The translations under genes and the position numbers were made by a program. A stretch of DNA of 64,000 nucleotides from Microtetraspora sp. NBRC 13810 (GTDB taxonomy: Bacteria > Actinomycetota > Actinomycetes > Streptosporangiales > Streptosporangiaceae), in NCBI RefSeq assembly GCF_030268685.1, contig NZ_BSRQ01000015.1:62001-126000 (forward strand), read 5' to 3'. The notes under the pieces are model-generated. The model searched no databases, had not been told where the DNA came from, and saw only the letters and a list, made by a program, of their open reading frames with translations. Within the stretch, counting starts at the first letter, position 1. Every line of letters starts with the position of its first letter. Positions 16,267 to 24,301 of the stretch are shown in pieces.

Positions 16267-16584
16267 TCATCCGTCCAGCAACCGGAGGCCGACGACGCCG
16301 CCCAGGATGAGAGCGAGACAGCCGAGCCGGGCGGGAGCCGCGCTCTCGCCCAGGGCGAGGATGCCGGCGGCGGCGACGCCCAGCGCGCCGAGCCCCACCC
16401 AGACGGCGTAGGCGGTGCCCACCGGCAGGGTTTTGAGCGCGAAGGTGAGCAGGACGAAGCTCAGGATCGCCGCGGTCACCCCGATCACGGCCGGCCAGAA
16501 ATGGGTGAAGCCGGCCGAGCGCTCCAGCGCGATCGCCCACACGATCTCCAGCGTGGCCGCCGCACAGAGCAGCATCCAGGCCAT
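16267..16584 (-). CDS. SMR-family small multidrug/guanidinium exporter
   Basis: A 105-residue protein with four membrane helices and the conserved membrane glutamate in ATLEIVWAIALE. GFTHFWP and LPVGTAYAVWVGLGALG resemble the Gdx/SugE branch, which exports guanidinium, more than the EmrE branch. SMR proteins work as antiparallel dimers in the cytoplasmic membrane. It lies 5 bp after the SDR gene and is probably cotranscribed and controlled by the TetR operators upstream. Confidence 0.8.
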   Translation of the reverse strand: MAWMLLCAAATLEIVWAIALERSAGFTHFWPAVIGVTAAILSFVLLTFALKTLPVGTAYAVWVGLGALGVAAAGILALGESAAPARLGCLALILGGVVGLRLLDG

Positions 16585-16589
16585 GGTGG

Positions 16590-17321
16590 TCAGGCCGTGG
16601 TGCCGGCGTCGACGGTGAAGGCGGCGCCGGTGATGTTCCGGCCCCCCTCGCCCGCCAGGTGGGCGACGGTGGCGGCGATGTCGCCCGGGGCGCAGTAGCG
16701 GTTCAGGGCGGTGTAGCGGCGTTCCTCGTCGGCGTCCGGGCCGTCGGCGGGATTCATCTCGGTGTCGGTCGAGCCGGGATGGACGAGGTTGGCCGTGATG
16801 CCGCGCGGGCCGAGGTCCCTGGCGAGCCCCTTGGTCAGGCCGGTCAGCGCCGACTTGCTCATCGAGTACAGGGTCCAGCCCGGGTACGGCACGCGCTCGG
16901 CGAGGCTGCTGCCGATGCTGATGATCCGCCCGCCGTCGCCCATGTGCCGCGCGGCCGCCTGGGCCAGCACGAAGGCGGCGCGCGCGTGGATCGCGAGCGT
17001 CTCGTCGACCTGCTCCAGGGTCATCTCCTCCAGCGGGCCGTAGGGGGCGATGCCCGCGTTGTTGACCAGGATGTCGATCCGGCCGAACTCGGCGACCGTA
17101 CGCTCGACTGCCGCGACCAGCTCGGCGGCGTCGGACGCCTCGGCCGCCACGGCGAGGCCGCGGCCCCCGGCGGCCTCGACCTCCCGGACGACCGCCGCCG
17201 CCCGCTCCGCCGCCCGCGCGTACGTGATCACCACGTCGGCGCCCTCGGCGGCCAGGCGTAGTGCGATCGCGGCGCCGATCCCGCGGCTTCCCCCGGTGAC
17301 CAGCGCGACACGTCGTGACAT
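16590..17321 (-). CDS. SDR-family oxidoreductase (3-oxoacyl-ACP reductase-like)
   Basis: A 243-residue classical short-chain dehydrogenase: cofactor motif TGGSRGIGAAIA, NNAG, catalytic Ser in SIGSSLAE, YSMSK (Tyr-x3-Lys) and the C-terminal GAAFTVDAGTT. The sequence points to NADPH use, but the substrate is unknown. The ATG at 17321 has a GGAGG site. It heads a two-gene unit with the SMR exporter and is divergent from a tetR gene across two palindromes. Confidence 0.85.
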   Translation of the reverse strand: MSRRVALVTGGSRGIGAAIALRLAAEGADVVITYARAAERAAAVVREVEAAGGRGLAVAAEASDAAELVAAVERTVAEFGRIDILVNNAGIAPYGPLEEMTLEQVDETLAIHARAAFVLAQAAARHMGDGGRIISIGSSLAERVPYPGWTLYSMSKSALTGLTKGLARDLGPRGITANLVHPGSTDTEMNPADGPDADEERRYTALNRYCAPGDIAATVAHLAGEGGRNITGAAFTVDAGTTA

Positions 17322-17336
17322 GACTTCCTCCAATAT

Positions 17337-17378
17337 GCGGAATGCGTTCCGGTTAACCATAAGCGGAACGCGTTCCGC
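17337..17378. promoter_or_regulatory. Two palindromic TetR operators between the SDR and tetR genes
   Basis: The perfect palindrome GCGGAACGCGTTCCGC (17363-17378) and a near-copy GCGGAATGCGTTCCGG (17337-17352) lie 26 bp apart centre to centre in the 85-bp divergent gap. They are the natural binding sites of the adjacent TetR protein and would control both directions. Confidence 0.8.
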
Positions 17379-17406
17379 ATGCAAGGTCTTCAGTACCCTG
17401 TGAACC

Positions 17407-17982
17407 GTGAACGCCATCGGGAACCCGCGTCGCGAGCGGGTGGACGCCGCGCGCAACCGGGAGAAGATCCTCGCCGCGGCGGCCGGCATCGTCGCGGCGC
17501 ACGGCGTCGAAGGGCTGGCGATGGCGGAGGTGGCCGCCGCGGCCGGAGTCGGCGTCGGCACGCTCTACCGCCGGTTCGGCGACCGTTCGGGGCTGGCCTA
17601 TGCGCTCATCGACGAGCGGGAGCGGGAGTTCCAGGCGGCCTTCATCGAGGGACCGCCGCCGCTCGGCCCCGGCGCCGACGCGCGGGCCCGCGTCCGCGCC
17701 TTCCTGCACGCCCTGGCCGACCGGACGGCCGAGCAACTCGACCTGCTGGTGATGGCGGAGACGGCGACCCCGTTCGCCCGCTTCGGCGGCGCCTACGACG
17801 CCTACCACGCGCACCTTTCCATGCTCGTCGCCCAGCTGAGCCCCGCCGCCGACGCCTACACGCTGGCCGACGCCCTGCTGGCCCCCCTGGCCGCCCCCCT
17901 CCTCGCCCACCGCCTGCGCGACGGCAAAGTGACCGTGGAAAGGGTCAAGACGGGGCTGGACGCCCTGCTCGCCGGCCTGTGA
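17407..17982 (+). CDS. TetR-family transcriptional regulator
   Basis: A 191-residue regulator with an N-terminal TetR helix-turn-helix (REKILAAAAGIVAAHGVEGL, GVGVGTLYRRFGDRSGL) and a divergent ligand-binding domain. The GTG start at 17407 is 7 bases after a TACCCT box, suggesting a leaderless transcript. It probably represses itself and the divergent SDR-SMR unit by binding the two palindromes between them. The inducer may be a compound reduced or exported by those proteins. Confidence 0.9.
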   Translation: MNAIGNPRRERVDAARNREKILAAAAGIVAAHGVEGLAMAEVAAAAGVGVGTLYRRFGDRSGLAYALIDEREREFQAAFIEGPPPLGPGADARARVRAFLHALADRTAEQLDLLVMAETATPFARFGGAYDAYHAHLSMLVAQLSPAADAYTLADALLAPLAAPLLAHRLRDGKVTVERVKTGLDALLAGL

Positions 17983-18418
17983 CCGCACGGGGCCGGACCC
18001 CGACGCCCACAAGGTCGCTTCCAGGCCATGACCGGATCGGTCAGGGTTCGCCGCCGCCTGACCGGTCCGTCCGCCGGCGCCCCGTGTCGCCGGGCCCGAG
18101 CGTGGCGGGTCCCGGCGGGGGCGTCGCGCCCCCCACCTGCGATCCGGCGCCGTGGCACCCGCCCGGATCCGCGCGACCGCCGGAAAAGGCAACGCTCTGA
18201 AACCGCCGTTATTGGTTGCCCCTTTCCGTGGAATCACCCGGTAAGGGTTGAATCCGCCTAGGCGGCGACAGCAATATCGACACCGCGCGAGTATCCGCGC
18301 GGCAAGGCGTGGCAGGGGTGATGCCGAACCGGGCGACATTGGCTGTGACATCCTCCTCGGCCGCGCCGCAGAGCCATGCCATAAGCGAAAACTCAGCGAA
18401 AGAAACGGAAGGAGAACA
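17983..18418. other. 436-bp gap upstream of the decarboxylase operon
   Basis: No convincing gene. It contains a perfect 12-bp palindrome CCGCCTAGGCGG at 18254-18265, a candidate operator about 155 bp before the operon, and a somewhat lower-GC stretch from about 18190 to 18260 that may hold the promoter. Confidence 0.45.
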
Positions 18419-19780
18419 ATGCGGAGTTTCACGCATGCGCGCGTCGAGAACATCCTGAGCCGCGAGTACGACTTCCTTGTCCGGGCGCTGAAATCGATGG
18501 AGGCGGGGGAGGTGGAATCCGATGAATTCCGGCCGCCGTGGCGGATTCCGGCGCTCTCGGAGCGATTGGCGGAGTACTTCGCCGCGGCGACGATGGAGAC
18601 GTCCCCCACCCCCGGCTACGCGGGCCGGCGGATCACCGTCCTGGACCTGATGGGCAACCGCGGGACCCGCACCACGAAGACCATCGCGTCCCTGGTCATG
18701 GTGGCGCGGGCGGTGCGGCACATCCACGAGACCGGCGAGCCCGTCACCCTGCTCACCCCCACCTCCGCGAACAAGGGCACCGCGCTGCGCGACGCCGTGC
18801 ACCGCGCGCTGGAGACCGGGCTGGCCGGCGCCGACCAGCTGAACATCGTCACGCTGGTGCCCCGGCACGCCCGCGACAAGCTGTGGTCCTCGCCGCTGAG
18901 CGAGGACGACCGGCTCGCCGCCCGGAACCCGGTGGGCGTCGTCACCTCCGAGCGCCGCGACGACGTCAAGCTCATGGCGAAGGCGTGGTACGACGAGCAC
19001 GCGACGCGTTACTCCAAGGCGACCGGCGCGCGTCTTTGGTACACGCTCGACATTCGTCATTACCAGGTCGCCGACGCGTTACGGGCCTGGTTCGAATACC
19101 AATATCTGCCTTCGGCGGACACCCGCCTTCACGCGCACGCGGTCTCCAGCGCGTACGGCCTGCTCGGCCACCGGTTCGGCGCGAGGCTTGTCGGCGCCGA
19201 CTTCGCCGAGAAGGCGAGGTATTTCCTCGTGCAGCACCTCGCCACGCCCGATATGGTGCTGCACCTGCTGTACAACAGCTTTTCGCGGGACAACCTCCCC
19301 CGCTACGTCTACGACGCCGACACCGGGCTCTACACCCAGCGGCACGATCCCCGTTTTCCTTTCGTGACCGGTGATCCGGACGAATTCCTGGAAACCACCT
19401 TCTACACCTCCCGCCCGCCCACAGTGAAGGAGATGACGCCGCTCATCCGGCGTCAGGGCGGCGGCGGCATCGTCGTGTCGCTGCACGAGTGCCTGGTCCG
19501 CTACCCCGAGATACGCGAGCTCCTTTCCTCGACGTCGATAGAGCTTCCCGCCGATCCCCGGGAACTGCGGGAATGGTCCCTGGTCATGGCGATGACCGGC
19601 CTGCTGAACGGGCTCGACCGTCAGACGGTCCCGCGGACGGACGACATCCTGCTGCACGCCTCCGGCAGCTACGGCGTCCGGGACTTCACCCCGATCTCCG
19701 GCGATCGCCTGCACGCGCTGCCGAACTCCGCCGACGAGCTCACGCCCCTGATGTACGCCGCGGCCGGGAGGACGGGATGA
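18419..19780 (+). CDS. Uncharacterised protein with threonine-synthase/PLP fold-II-like motifs
   Basis: A 453-residue soluble protein, first gene of a five-gene overlapping operon; GGAAGGAG precedes the ATG. I do not recognise a named function. The segment MGNRGTRTTKTIAS (Lys near residue 87) resembles the PLP-lysine motif of fold-type-II enzymes, PTSANKGTALRDA resembles their phosphate/substrate loop, and SSAYGLLGHRFGARLVGA resembles a later Gly-rich element. This hints at a distant relative of threonine or cysteate synthase. It is followed by split decarboxylase subunits, so it may supply a sulfonate- or phosphonate-like amino acid precursor. The PLP assignment is inference only. Confidence 0.55.
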   Translation: MRSFTHARVENILSREYDFLVRALKSMEAGEVESDEFRPPWRIPALSERLAEYFAAATMETSPTPGYAGRRITVLDLMGNRGTRTTKTIASLVMVARAVRHIHETGEPVTLLTPTSANKGTALRDAVHRALETGLAGADQLNIVTLVPRHARDKLWSSPLSEDDRLAARNPVGVVTSERRDDVKLMAKAWYDEHATRYSKATGARLWYTLDIRHYQVADALRAWFEYQYLPSADTRLHAHAVSSAYGLLGHRFGARLVGADFAEKARYFLVQHLATPDMVLHLLYNSFSRDNLPRYVYDADTGLYTQRHDPRFPFVTGDPDEFLETTFYTSRPPTVKEMTPLIRRQGGGGIVVSLHECLVRYPEIRELLSSTSIELPADPRELREWSLVMAMTGLLNGLDRQTVPRTDDILLHASGSYGVRDFTPISGDRLHALPNSADELTPLMYAAAGRTG

Positions 19781-20295
19781 CCAGCACCACCCTGGCGGAC
19801 GATCGTGCCCTCCGGCTGACCCGCGGGCTGCGCGATCTGGGATACGACGAGTTCATCGGAGTGCCCTGCGGCATTCTGGCCCCGCTGTTCGCGGCACTGG
19901 ACACGGACCCGGGCCGCGTCCTGTACGCGCCGCGCGAGGACACCGCCGTCGCGGTCGCGGCCGGCGCCGAGATGGGCGGCAGGCGCCCGCTCGTCGTCAT
20001 GCAGAACTCGGGACTGGGCCAGTCGGTCAACGCACTCGCCTCCCTGGTCGTGCCCTACCGGCTGCCCATCGCCATGATCGTGAGTCTGCGGGGCCTCCCC
20101 CCGGACGCCACCGGCGAGAACGTCGTCATGGGACGGCTCACCGAGCCGCTCCTCGGCCAGATGGGCATCGCCACCCGCCGCTGCGGTGACATCGACGACG
20201 ACCTCACCTGGCTGGCACGCGTTTCGCTCACCGACCGCCGCCCGGCGGCGCTCCTGGTGGAGCCCGCCTTCTTCGGATGGGACCCGGCACGATGA
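19777..20295 (+). CDS. Sulfopyruvate/phosphonopyruvate decarboxylase, alpha-type subunit (TPP PYR domain)
   Basis: A 172-residue protein matching the N-terminal TPP-binding half of phosphonopyruvate decarboxylase and the ComD subunit of sulfopyruvate decarboxylase. Visible are GVPCGILAPLFAAL, the catalytic-Glu region APREDTAVAVAAGAEMGG and the characteristic MQNSGLGQSVNALASLV. Its start overlaps the previous stop (ATGA) and its end overlaps the beta subunit the same way, so a stoichiometric complex is expected. The reaction would be TPP-dependent decarboxylation of a 3-substituted pyruvate to an aldehyde. Confidence 0.8.
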   Translation: MTSTTLADDRALRLTRGLRDLGYDEFIGVPCGILAPLFAALDTDPGRVLYAPREDTAVAVAAGAEMGGRRPLVVMQNSGLGQSVNALASLVVPYRLPIAMIVSLRGLPPDATGENVVMGRLTEPLLGQMGIATRRCGDIDDDLTWLARVSLTDRRPAALLVEPAFFGWDPAR

Positions 20296-20888
20296 CCGAC
20301 ATCGACCAGCTGACCAGCACCGAAACCCTCAGCGCCGTGATCGCCCGGAGCGGCCACTGCCCCATCGTCTTCACCACCGGTTACACCTGCCGCCGCGCGT
20401 TCGCGATCGGCGACGCGCCCAACCACTTCTACATGGTCGGCTCGATGGGGCTCGCGTGCGCGATCGGCTGCGGTCTCGCGCTGGCCCGTGCCGACGTGAC
20501 GGTCGTGGTGGTGGACGGCGACGGCAGCCTGCTGATGAACCCGGCCAACTCCTTTTTCCTGGGGGCGTACGGGTTGGACAACGTGCACCATCTCGTCCTG
20601 GACAACGGCGCCTACGCCTCGACCGGCAACCAGCCGACGAACAGCGGGAGCGTGCGGTTCCCCGTCCTGGCCGATGCCCTGGGCTACCGGGACATCGCCA
20701 CCGTGACCGACGCCGGCGAGCTGACCGAACGGCTCACCAAGATCAACGACACGCCCGGCCGGGGAGCGGCCTTCACCTACTGCCCGGTCGCCGACGACGG
20801 CGTGCCCGGGGGCAGGATCGACATCTCCCTGCCCGACCTCGCCACCCGGATGACCTCGTGGCTCGGCTCATCGGCACGGCGGCCATGA
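20292..20888 (+). CDS. Sulfopyruvate/phosphonopyruvate decarboxylase, beta-type subunit (TPP PP domain)
   Basis: A 198-residue protein matching the C-terminal TPP diphosphate-binding half of the same enzymes (ComE type). The TPP motif is clear: GDGSLLMN followed about 25 residues on by VLDNGAY, then STGNQPT. N-terminal FTTGYTCRRAF and MVGSMGLA are also typical. Two separate chains of this size match methanogen ComD/ComE rather than the usual single-chain bacterial enzyme. No PEP mutase is visible in the window, so a phosphonate pathway is not demonstrated. Confidence 0.8.
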   Translation: MTDIDQLTSTETLSAVIARSGHCPIVFTTGYTCRRAFAIGDAPNHFYMVGSMGLACAIGCGLALARADVTVVVVDGDGSLLMNPANSFFLGAYGLDNVHHLVLDNGAYASTGNQPTNSGSVRFPVLADALGYRDIATVTDAGELTERLTKINDTPGRGAAFTYCPVADDGVPGGRIDISLPDLATRMTSWLGSSARRP

Positions 20889-21955
20889 GACTGACGCTCT
20901 TCGGCACCGGCGAACTCGCCCGCGTGGTGGCCAACAGCCTGGCCCTGCTGCACTCCGGTCCGCTGCACGTGACGATCGCCGGCCGTGACCTCGGCAAGGC
21001 CGCGGATCTCGGCCGCGTGGCCCAGACGCTCGCGCGTTCCCGGCACCCCGGCTCCGTGTTCGAGGCGGTCGAGCTGGAGTGCTTCGAGGAGAGCGGCCCG
21101 GTCGCCGAGCTCCTGGTACGGCTGGCGCCCGACGTCGTGGTGTGCTGCGCCTCGCTGAGCTCCTCTCGGGAGGCGGAGACCACTCCGTCGGCGTGGACGG
21201 AGCTGATCGGCGGGGCGGGCTTCGGCATCGCCCTGCCCCTGCACACCGTCATCCCGCTCACCCTGGCGCAGGCCCTGCGGCAGATCGGGTCGAAGGCGGT
21301 GCTGCTCAACTCCTGCTACCCCGACGCCGTCAACCCGCTGCTGGCCGCACAGGGGCTGCCGATCTTCGGCGGGCTGGGCAACGCGGCGACGATCGCCGCC
21401 GCGGTCCAGGCCGAGCTCCGGGTGGCCGACCGCGAACGCCTGCACGTGCTGGCCCACCATCGGCACCTGTACGGCCCGGCCGGCGGCGAGGTCGCGATCT
21501 GGCTGGACGGCCACCGGATCGAGGACGCCGGCCGGGTGCTCGCGCCGCTGCGGGCCGCCCGGCGATCCTCGCGGTACCCGCTGATCGGCATGGCCGCCGC
21601 CCACCTCGTGAACGCCGTCGGCGGTGACGTTCCGGAGCTGCTGCACCTGCCGGGCCCGCTGGGCCACCCGGGCGGCTATCCGGTGGTGGTCCAGGGGAGA
21701 AGCGTCGCCATCTCGCTGCCGGGCGGCGTGTCGATGGCCGAGGCGCGGACGGTGAACGCGCGCGCCGCCGAGGCGGACGGGGTCAGCGTCTCCGCGGAGG
21801 GCTGGGCCACCCCGTCGCCGGAGGCGTCGCGGCAGCTGGCGGCGTGCCTGCCCGAGCTCGCGGCGGGCTTCGCGGCCGGCGACGTGCGCTCGGCGGCCAA
21901 GGAACTGCTCGACCTGCGTGCCCGGTTGCGGCGGTGCGAGCCACTCGGTGAGTAA
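20885..21955 (+). CDS. Rossmann-fold NAD(P)-binding protein, saccharopine-dehydrogenase-like
   Basis: A 356-residue protein with an N-terminal nucleotide-binding motif (LFGTGELARVVANSLAL), a second strand ending in AGRDLGKA, and a conserved-looking central part (PLHTVIPLTLAQALRQIG, LNSCYPDAVNPLLAAQGLP, FGGLGNAATIAAAVQ). It is coupled by ATGA to the decarboxylase beta gene. It could reduce the aldehyde made by the decarboxylase or act on a precursor; the substrate cannot be read from the sequence. Confidence 0.6.
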   Translation: MRLTLFGTGELARVVANSLALLHSGPLHVTIAGRDLGKAADLGRVAQTLARSRHPGSVFEAVELECFEESGPVAELLVRLAPDVVVCCASLSSSREAETTPSAWTELIGGAGFGIALPLHTVIPLTLAQALRQIGSKAVLLNSCYPDAVNPLLAAQGLPIFGGLGNAATIAAAVQAELRVADRERLHVLAHHRHLYGPAGGEVAIWLDGHRIEDAGRVLAPLRAARRSSRYPLIGMAAAHLVNAVGGDVPELLHLPGPLGHPGGYPVVVQGRSVAISLPGGVSMAEARTVNARAAEADGVSVSAEGWATPSPEASRQLAACLPELAAGFAAGDVRSAAKELLDLRARLRRCEPLGE

Positions 21956-22790
21956 CCCTCCCGGCCGGTCCGCGTGGTGGCGTGCCACCGGGATGACCAC
22001 CCTGTCCGGGATCTCGCAGCATTTCGGGGCGGCGCTGGCCTTCTCCTCGTTCTCCGTGGTCGGCCCCACCGCGATGGCGTGGCTGCGGCTCCTGGTCGCG
22101 GCGGTCTTCATGGGCGTCTGGCGCAGGCCGTCCTTCCGGCTGGGGAGGACCCGGCTGGCGGTGGCCGTCGGCTACGGGTCGGTGACGGCCGGGATGAACA
22201 TCAGCGTGTACCAGGCGATCGAGCGCATCCCGCTGGGCACGGTGACCGCGATCGAGTTCTGCGGCCCGGTCGTCGTCGGCGCGTTACTGTCGCGAAGCCT
22301 GCGGGACTGGGCGGCCGTCGTCCTGGCGGCGGCCGGGGTGCTCGTGATCACGGGCGGGATGTGGGCGCAGGAGGTGATCGGGGTGCTGTTCGCGGCGGGC
22401 GCCGCGGTCCTCTACGCGATCAAGATCGTGCTGACGGACCGGATCGCCAGGTCACCGCGCAGTCTCGACGACCTGTCCGTCGCGTTCGCCGTCCTGACGA
22501 TCGCGCTGGCGCCCGTGATGTTCCCGCACACGCTGCGGGCCTGGACCTCCGGCACGACCCTGCTCGCCATCGTGACCGTCGGGATCCTGTCCACCGTGGT
22601 GCCGTACCTGATCGACCAGTACACGGTGCGGATCGCGGGCCCCGGCGGGCTGGCCGTACTGCTGGCCCTCCTGCCGGGGACCGCCACCCTGGTGGGCGCG
22701 CTGGCGCTGGGGCAGGTCCCGACGCTGCGGGAGGTCGTGGGGGTCGCGTTGATCATGGCGGCGGTCGGGTCGCGGACGACGCGGCTGTGA
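21948..22790 (+). CDS. EamA-family transporter (RhtA-like exporter)
   Basis: An integral membrane protein of about 280 residues with 9-10 hydrophobic segments and two EamA repeats (VGPTAMAWLRLLVAA, IPLGTVTAIEFCGPVVVG; later LSTVVPYLIDQYTVRIAG, LPGTATLVGALALGQ). RhtA-like members export amino acids or small metabolites. The GTG at 21948 overlaps the previous stop; GTG 21918 or ATG 21993 are alternatives. As the last gene of the overlapping operon, it probably exports the product made by the four upstream enzymes. Confidence 0.8.
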   Translation: MSNPPGRSAWWRATGMTTLSGISQHFGAALAFSSFSVVGPTAMAWLRLLVAAVFMGVWRRPSFRLGRTRLAVAVGYGSVTAGMNISVYQAIERIPLGTVTAIEFCGPVVVGALLSRSLRDWAAVVLAAAGVLVITGGMWAQEVIGVLFAAGAAVLYAIKIVLTDRIARSPRSLDDLSVAFAVLTIALAPVMFPHTLRAWTSGTTLLAIVTVGILSTVVPYLIDQYTVRIAGPGGLAVLLALLPGTATLVGALALGQVPTLREVVGVALIMAAVGSRTTRL

Positions 22791-22792
22791 GC

Positions 22793-23317
22793 TCAGGAGG
22801 CGGTACGCCGCCGGTGACGATGTTCGGCCACGTACGTGCGGTTGGCGCATTTGACCGTGCAGAATCGGCGGCGGCCGTTCTTGGAGGTGTCGACGAAGGC
22901 GAGGCCGCAGTCGAGGGCGGCACAGCGCCCCAGCCGGTGACCGCCCGCGTCGCAGAGCATGACGGCCACGCCGACGGCCGTGAAGGCGCGGACCCGGCTC
23001 ATGAAGGGTTCGCGCTCCCGCGCGAAGTGCAGGTGCGGCGGACGCCCGTCGTGGCACGACACGAACGGGCGGCTGGCGGACCGGGCGAGCAGGTCGTTGA
23101 TGGCCGCCACCTTCTTGTCCGTGGACTGGGAGCCGAAGACGGCTCCCAGTAACGCGCTCCACTCGTGCGCTTCGGCGACGTCGGCCTCCTCGACCGCCGG
23201 CACCTCCATGCCGTGCTCTTCCAGCAGCCGCCGCAGACTCCGCGGGTCGCTCTCGGTGTGGTTGGCCAGTGCCGCGGCCAGGTGCGCGCCCTGGCCGCTG
23301 TAAGGGTTGAAATCCAT
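22793..23317 (-). CDS. CGNR zinc-finger/ABATE-domain regulator
   Basis: A 174-residue protein with an N-terminal ABATE-type (DUF1470) domain beginning DFNPYSGQGAHLAAALANH and a C-terminal CGNR-type zinc finger (GRCAALDCGLAFVDTSKNGR, RRFCTVKCANRTYVAEHR), where CANR replaces CGNR. Such proteins are presumed stress-response transcription regulators. It is convergent with the EamA gene, with only 2 bp between stops. Confidence 0.85.
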   Translation of the reverse strand: MDFNPYSGQGAHLAAALANHTESDPRSLRRLLEEHGMEVPAVEEADVAEAHEWSALLGAVFGSQSTDKKVAAINDLLARSASRPFVSCHDGRPPHLHFAREREPFMSRVRAFTAVGVAVMLCDAGGHRLGRCAALDCGLAFVDTSKNGRRRFCTVKCANRTYVAEHRHRRRTAS

Positions 23318-23342
23318 AAAGCGATTACATCACCATCGGCTC

Positions 23343-23531
23343 ATGGAGACCATCCGCATACGTCCCTGCTGCGCCCGCTGCGGCGCCTCCCTGGGGAAGG
23401 AAGTACGCCTGTCCGAACACGCCTCCTCCTGCGGCACGGTCGTCTACTGGCGCTGCCGCTGCGGAGCCTTCACCGTCACTTGGAGCGGCGAACGACTCCT
23501 CGTCCCCTCCCCGACGCCGCCAGGGGAGTGA
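23343..23531 (+). CDS. Small cysteine-rich (zinc-ribbon-like) protein
   Basis: A 62-residue frame with CCARCGASLG and CRCGAF pairs plus a lone Cys (HASSCGTVVYW), consistent with a small zinc ribbon. It is divergent from the CGNR gene with a 25-bp gap. No family is recognised and no strong ribosome binding site is seen, so expression is uncertain. Confidence 0.45.
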   Translation: METIRIRPCCARCGASLGKEVRLSEHASSCGTVVYWRCRCGAFTVTWSGERLLVPSPTPPGE

Positions 23532-23618
23532 TGCGAAGTCGCCGAGCCGGAGCGCGGAGATGACGCCCTGAACGCTGCTGACCGGGCCGGAAACCGAGTT
23601 CTCGCTGCCCAGAGCAGA

Positions 23619-23633
23619 TCTGCCCCGGGCGGA
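23619..23633. promoter_or_regulatory. PopR-type palindrome upstream of the clpP pair
   Basis: TCTGCC-CCG-GGCGGA differs by one base from the TCTGCC-N3-GGCAGA palindrome that I recall for the Streptomyces activator PopR. It ends 41 bp before the first clpP start. A nearby CTGC...GCAG repeat (23605-23617) may be a second half-site. The adjacent PopR-like gene supports the assignment. Confidence 0.6.
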
Positions 23634-23674
23634 TCGTGTCGACGCCGGTCCGGAGCGCCTCACATGATGGACGC

Positions 23675-24301
23675 ATGAGCGAAGAATCGAATGTTCCACT
23701 GTTCAACGCGCGGGTGCGGCGCGAGCTCTACGAGCAGCGTGTTCTCGTTCTCGACGGGCCTCTCGACGATGACAACGGGACACTGCTGGCCACGCAACTG
23801 ATGGGCCTCGCCACGCAGGACGCGTCGACGGACATCGCATTGTGGATTCACTCGCCGGGCGGGTCGGTTCCCTCGATGCTCGCGATCCGCGACGTCATTC
23901 GGCTCATTCCCTGTGACGTGTCGACCCTCGTGCTGGGCATCGCTTACAGCGCCGGGCAGTTCCTGCTGTCGTCGGGAGCCCGAGGGAAGCGCCGCGCCCT
24001 GCCGCACGCACGGGTCCTGATGCACCAAGGCTCGGCGGGAATCGGTGGCACCGCGGTCGACATCGAACTGCAGGCCGGCGACCTTCGGCATACTCGCGAC
24101 ACGGTGCTCGGTCTTATCGCCGACGACACGGGTCAGCCCGTCGAGCGCATATTCGAGGATTCTCTGCACGATCGCTGGTACACGGCGCAGGAGGCGCTGG
24201 ACTACGGCTTCATCGATGCGATCGTGCAGAACTTCGACGAAATCGCGCCACGCAATCGCCCACGGCTTGGATTCGGCGTCACCGAAGGAGTCGGCCAATG
24301 A
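23675..24301 (+). CDS. ClpP-family protease paralog with intact catalytic serine
   Basis: A 208-residue ClpP. The catalytic Ser is in LGIAYSAGQFLLSSGARGKR and the His in ALPHARVLMHQ; the C-terminal part (DRWYTAQEALDYGFIDAIV) carries the usual Asp region. The first residues differ from housekeeping ClpP1/P2, which fits the ClpP3/ClpP4-like accessory pairs of actinobacteria. The start codon of the next clpP overlaps its stop (ATGA). It would form mixed ClpP rings with the partner and work with a Clp ATPase encoded elsewhere. Confidence 0.9.
   Translation: MSEESNVPLFNARVRRELYEQRVLVLDGPLDDDNGTLLATQLMGLATQDASTDIALWIHSPGGSVPSMLAIRDVIRLIPCDVSTLVLGIAYSAGQFLLSSGARGKRRALPHARVLMHQGSAGIGGTAVDIELQAGDLRHTRDTVLGLIADDTGQPVERIFEDSLHDRWYTAQEALDYGFIDAIVQNFDEIAPRNRPRLGFGVTEGVGQ

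Noticed and set aside
16267-17321. Guanidine riboswitch controlling the SMR gene
   Set aside because: No riboswitch-like structure was seen; the two palindromes beside a tetR gene explain regulation better.
19777-20888. Phosphonate biosynthesis cluster
   Set aside because: No PEP mutase is present in the window, so the decarboxylase alone cannot establish a phosphonate pathway.
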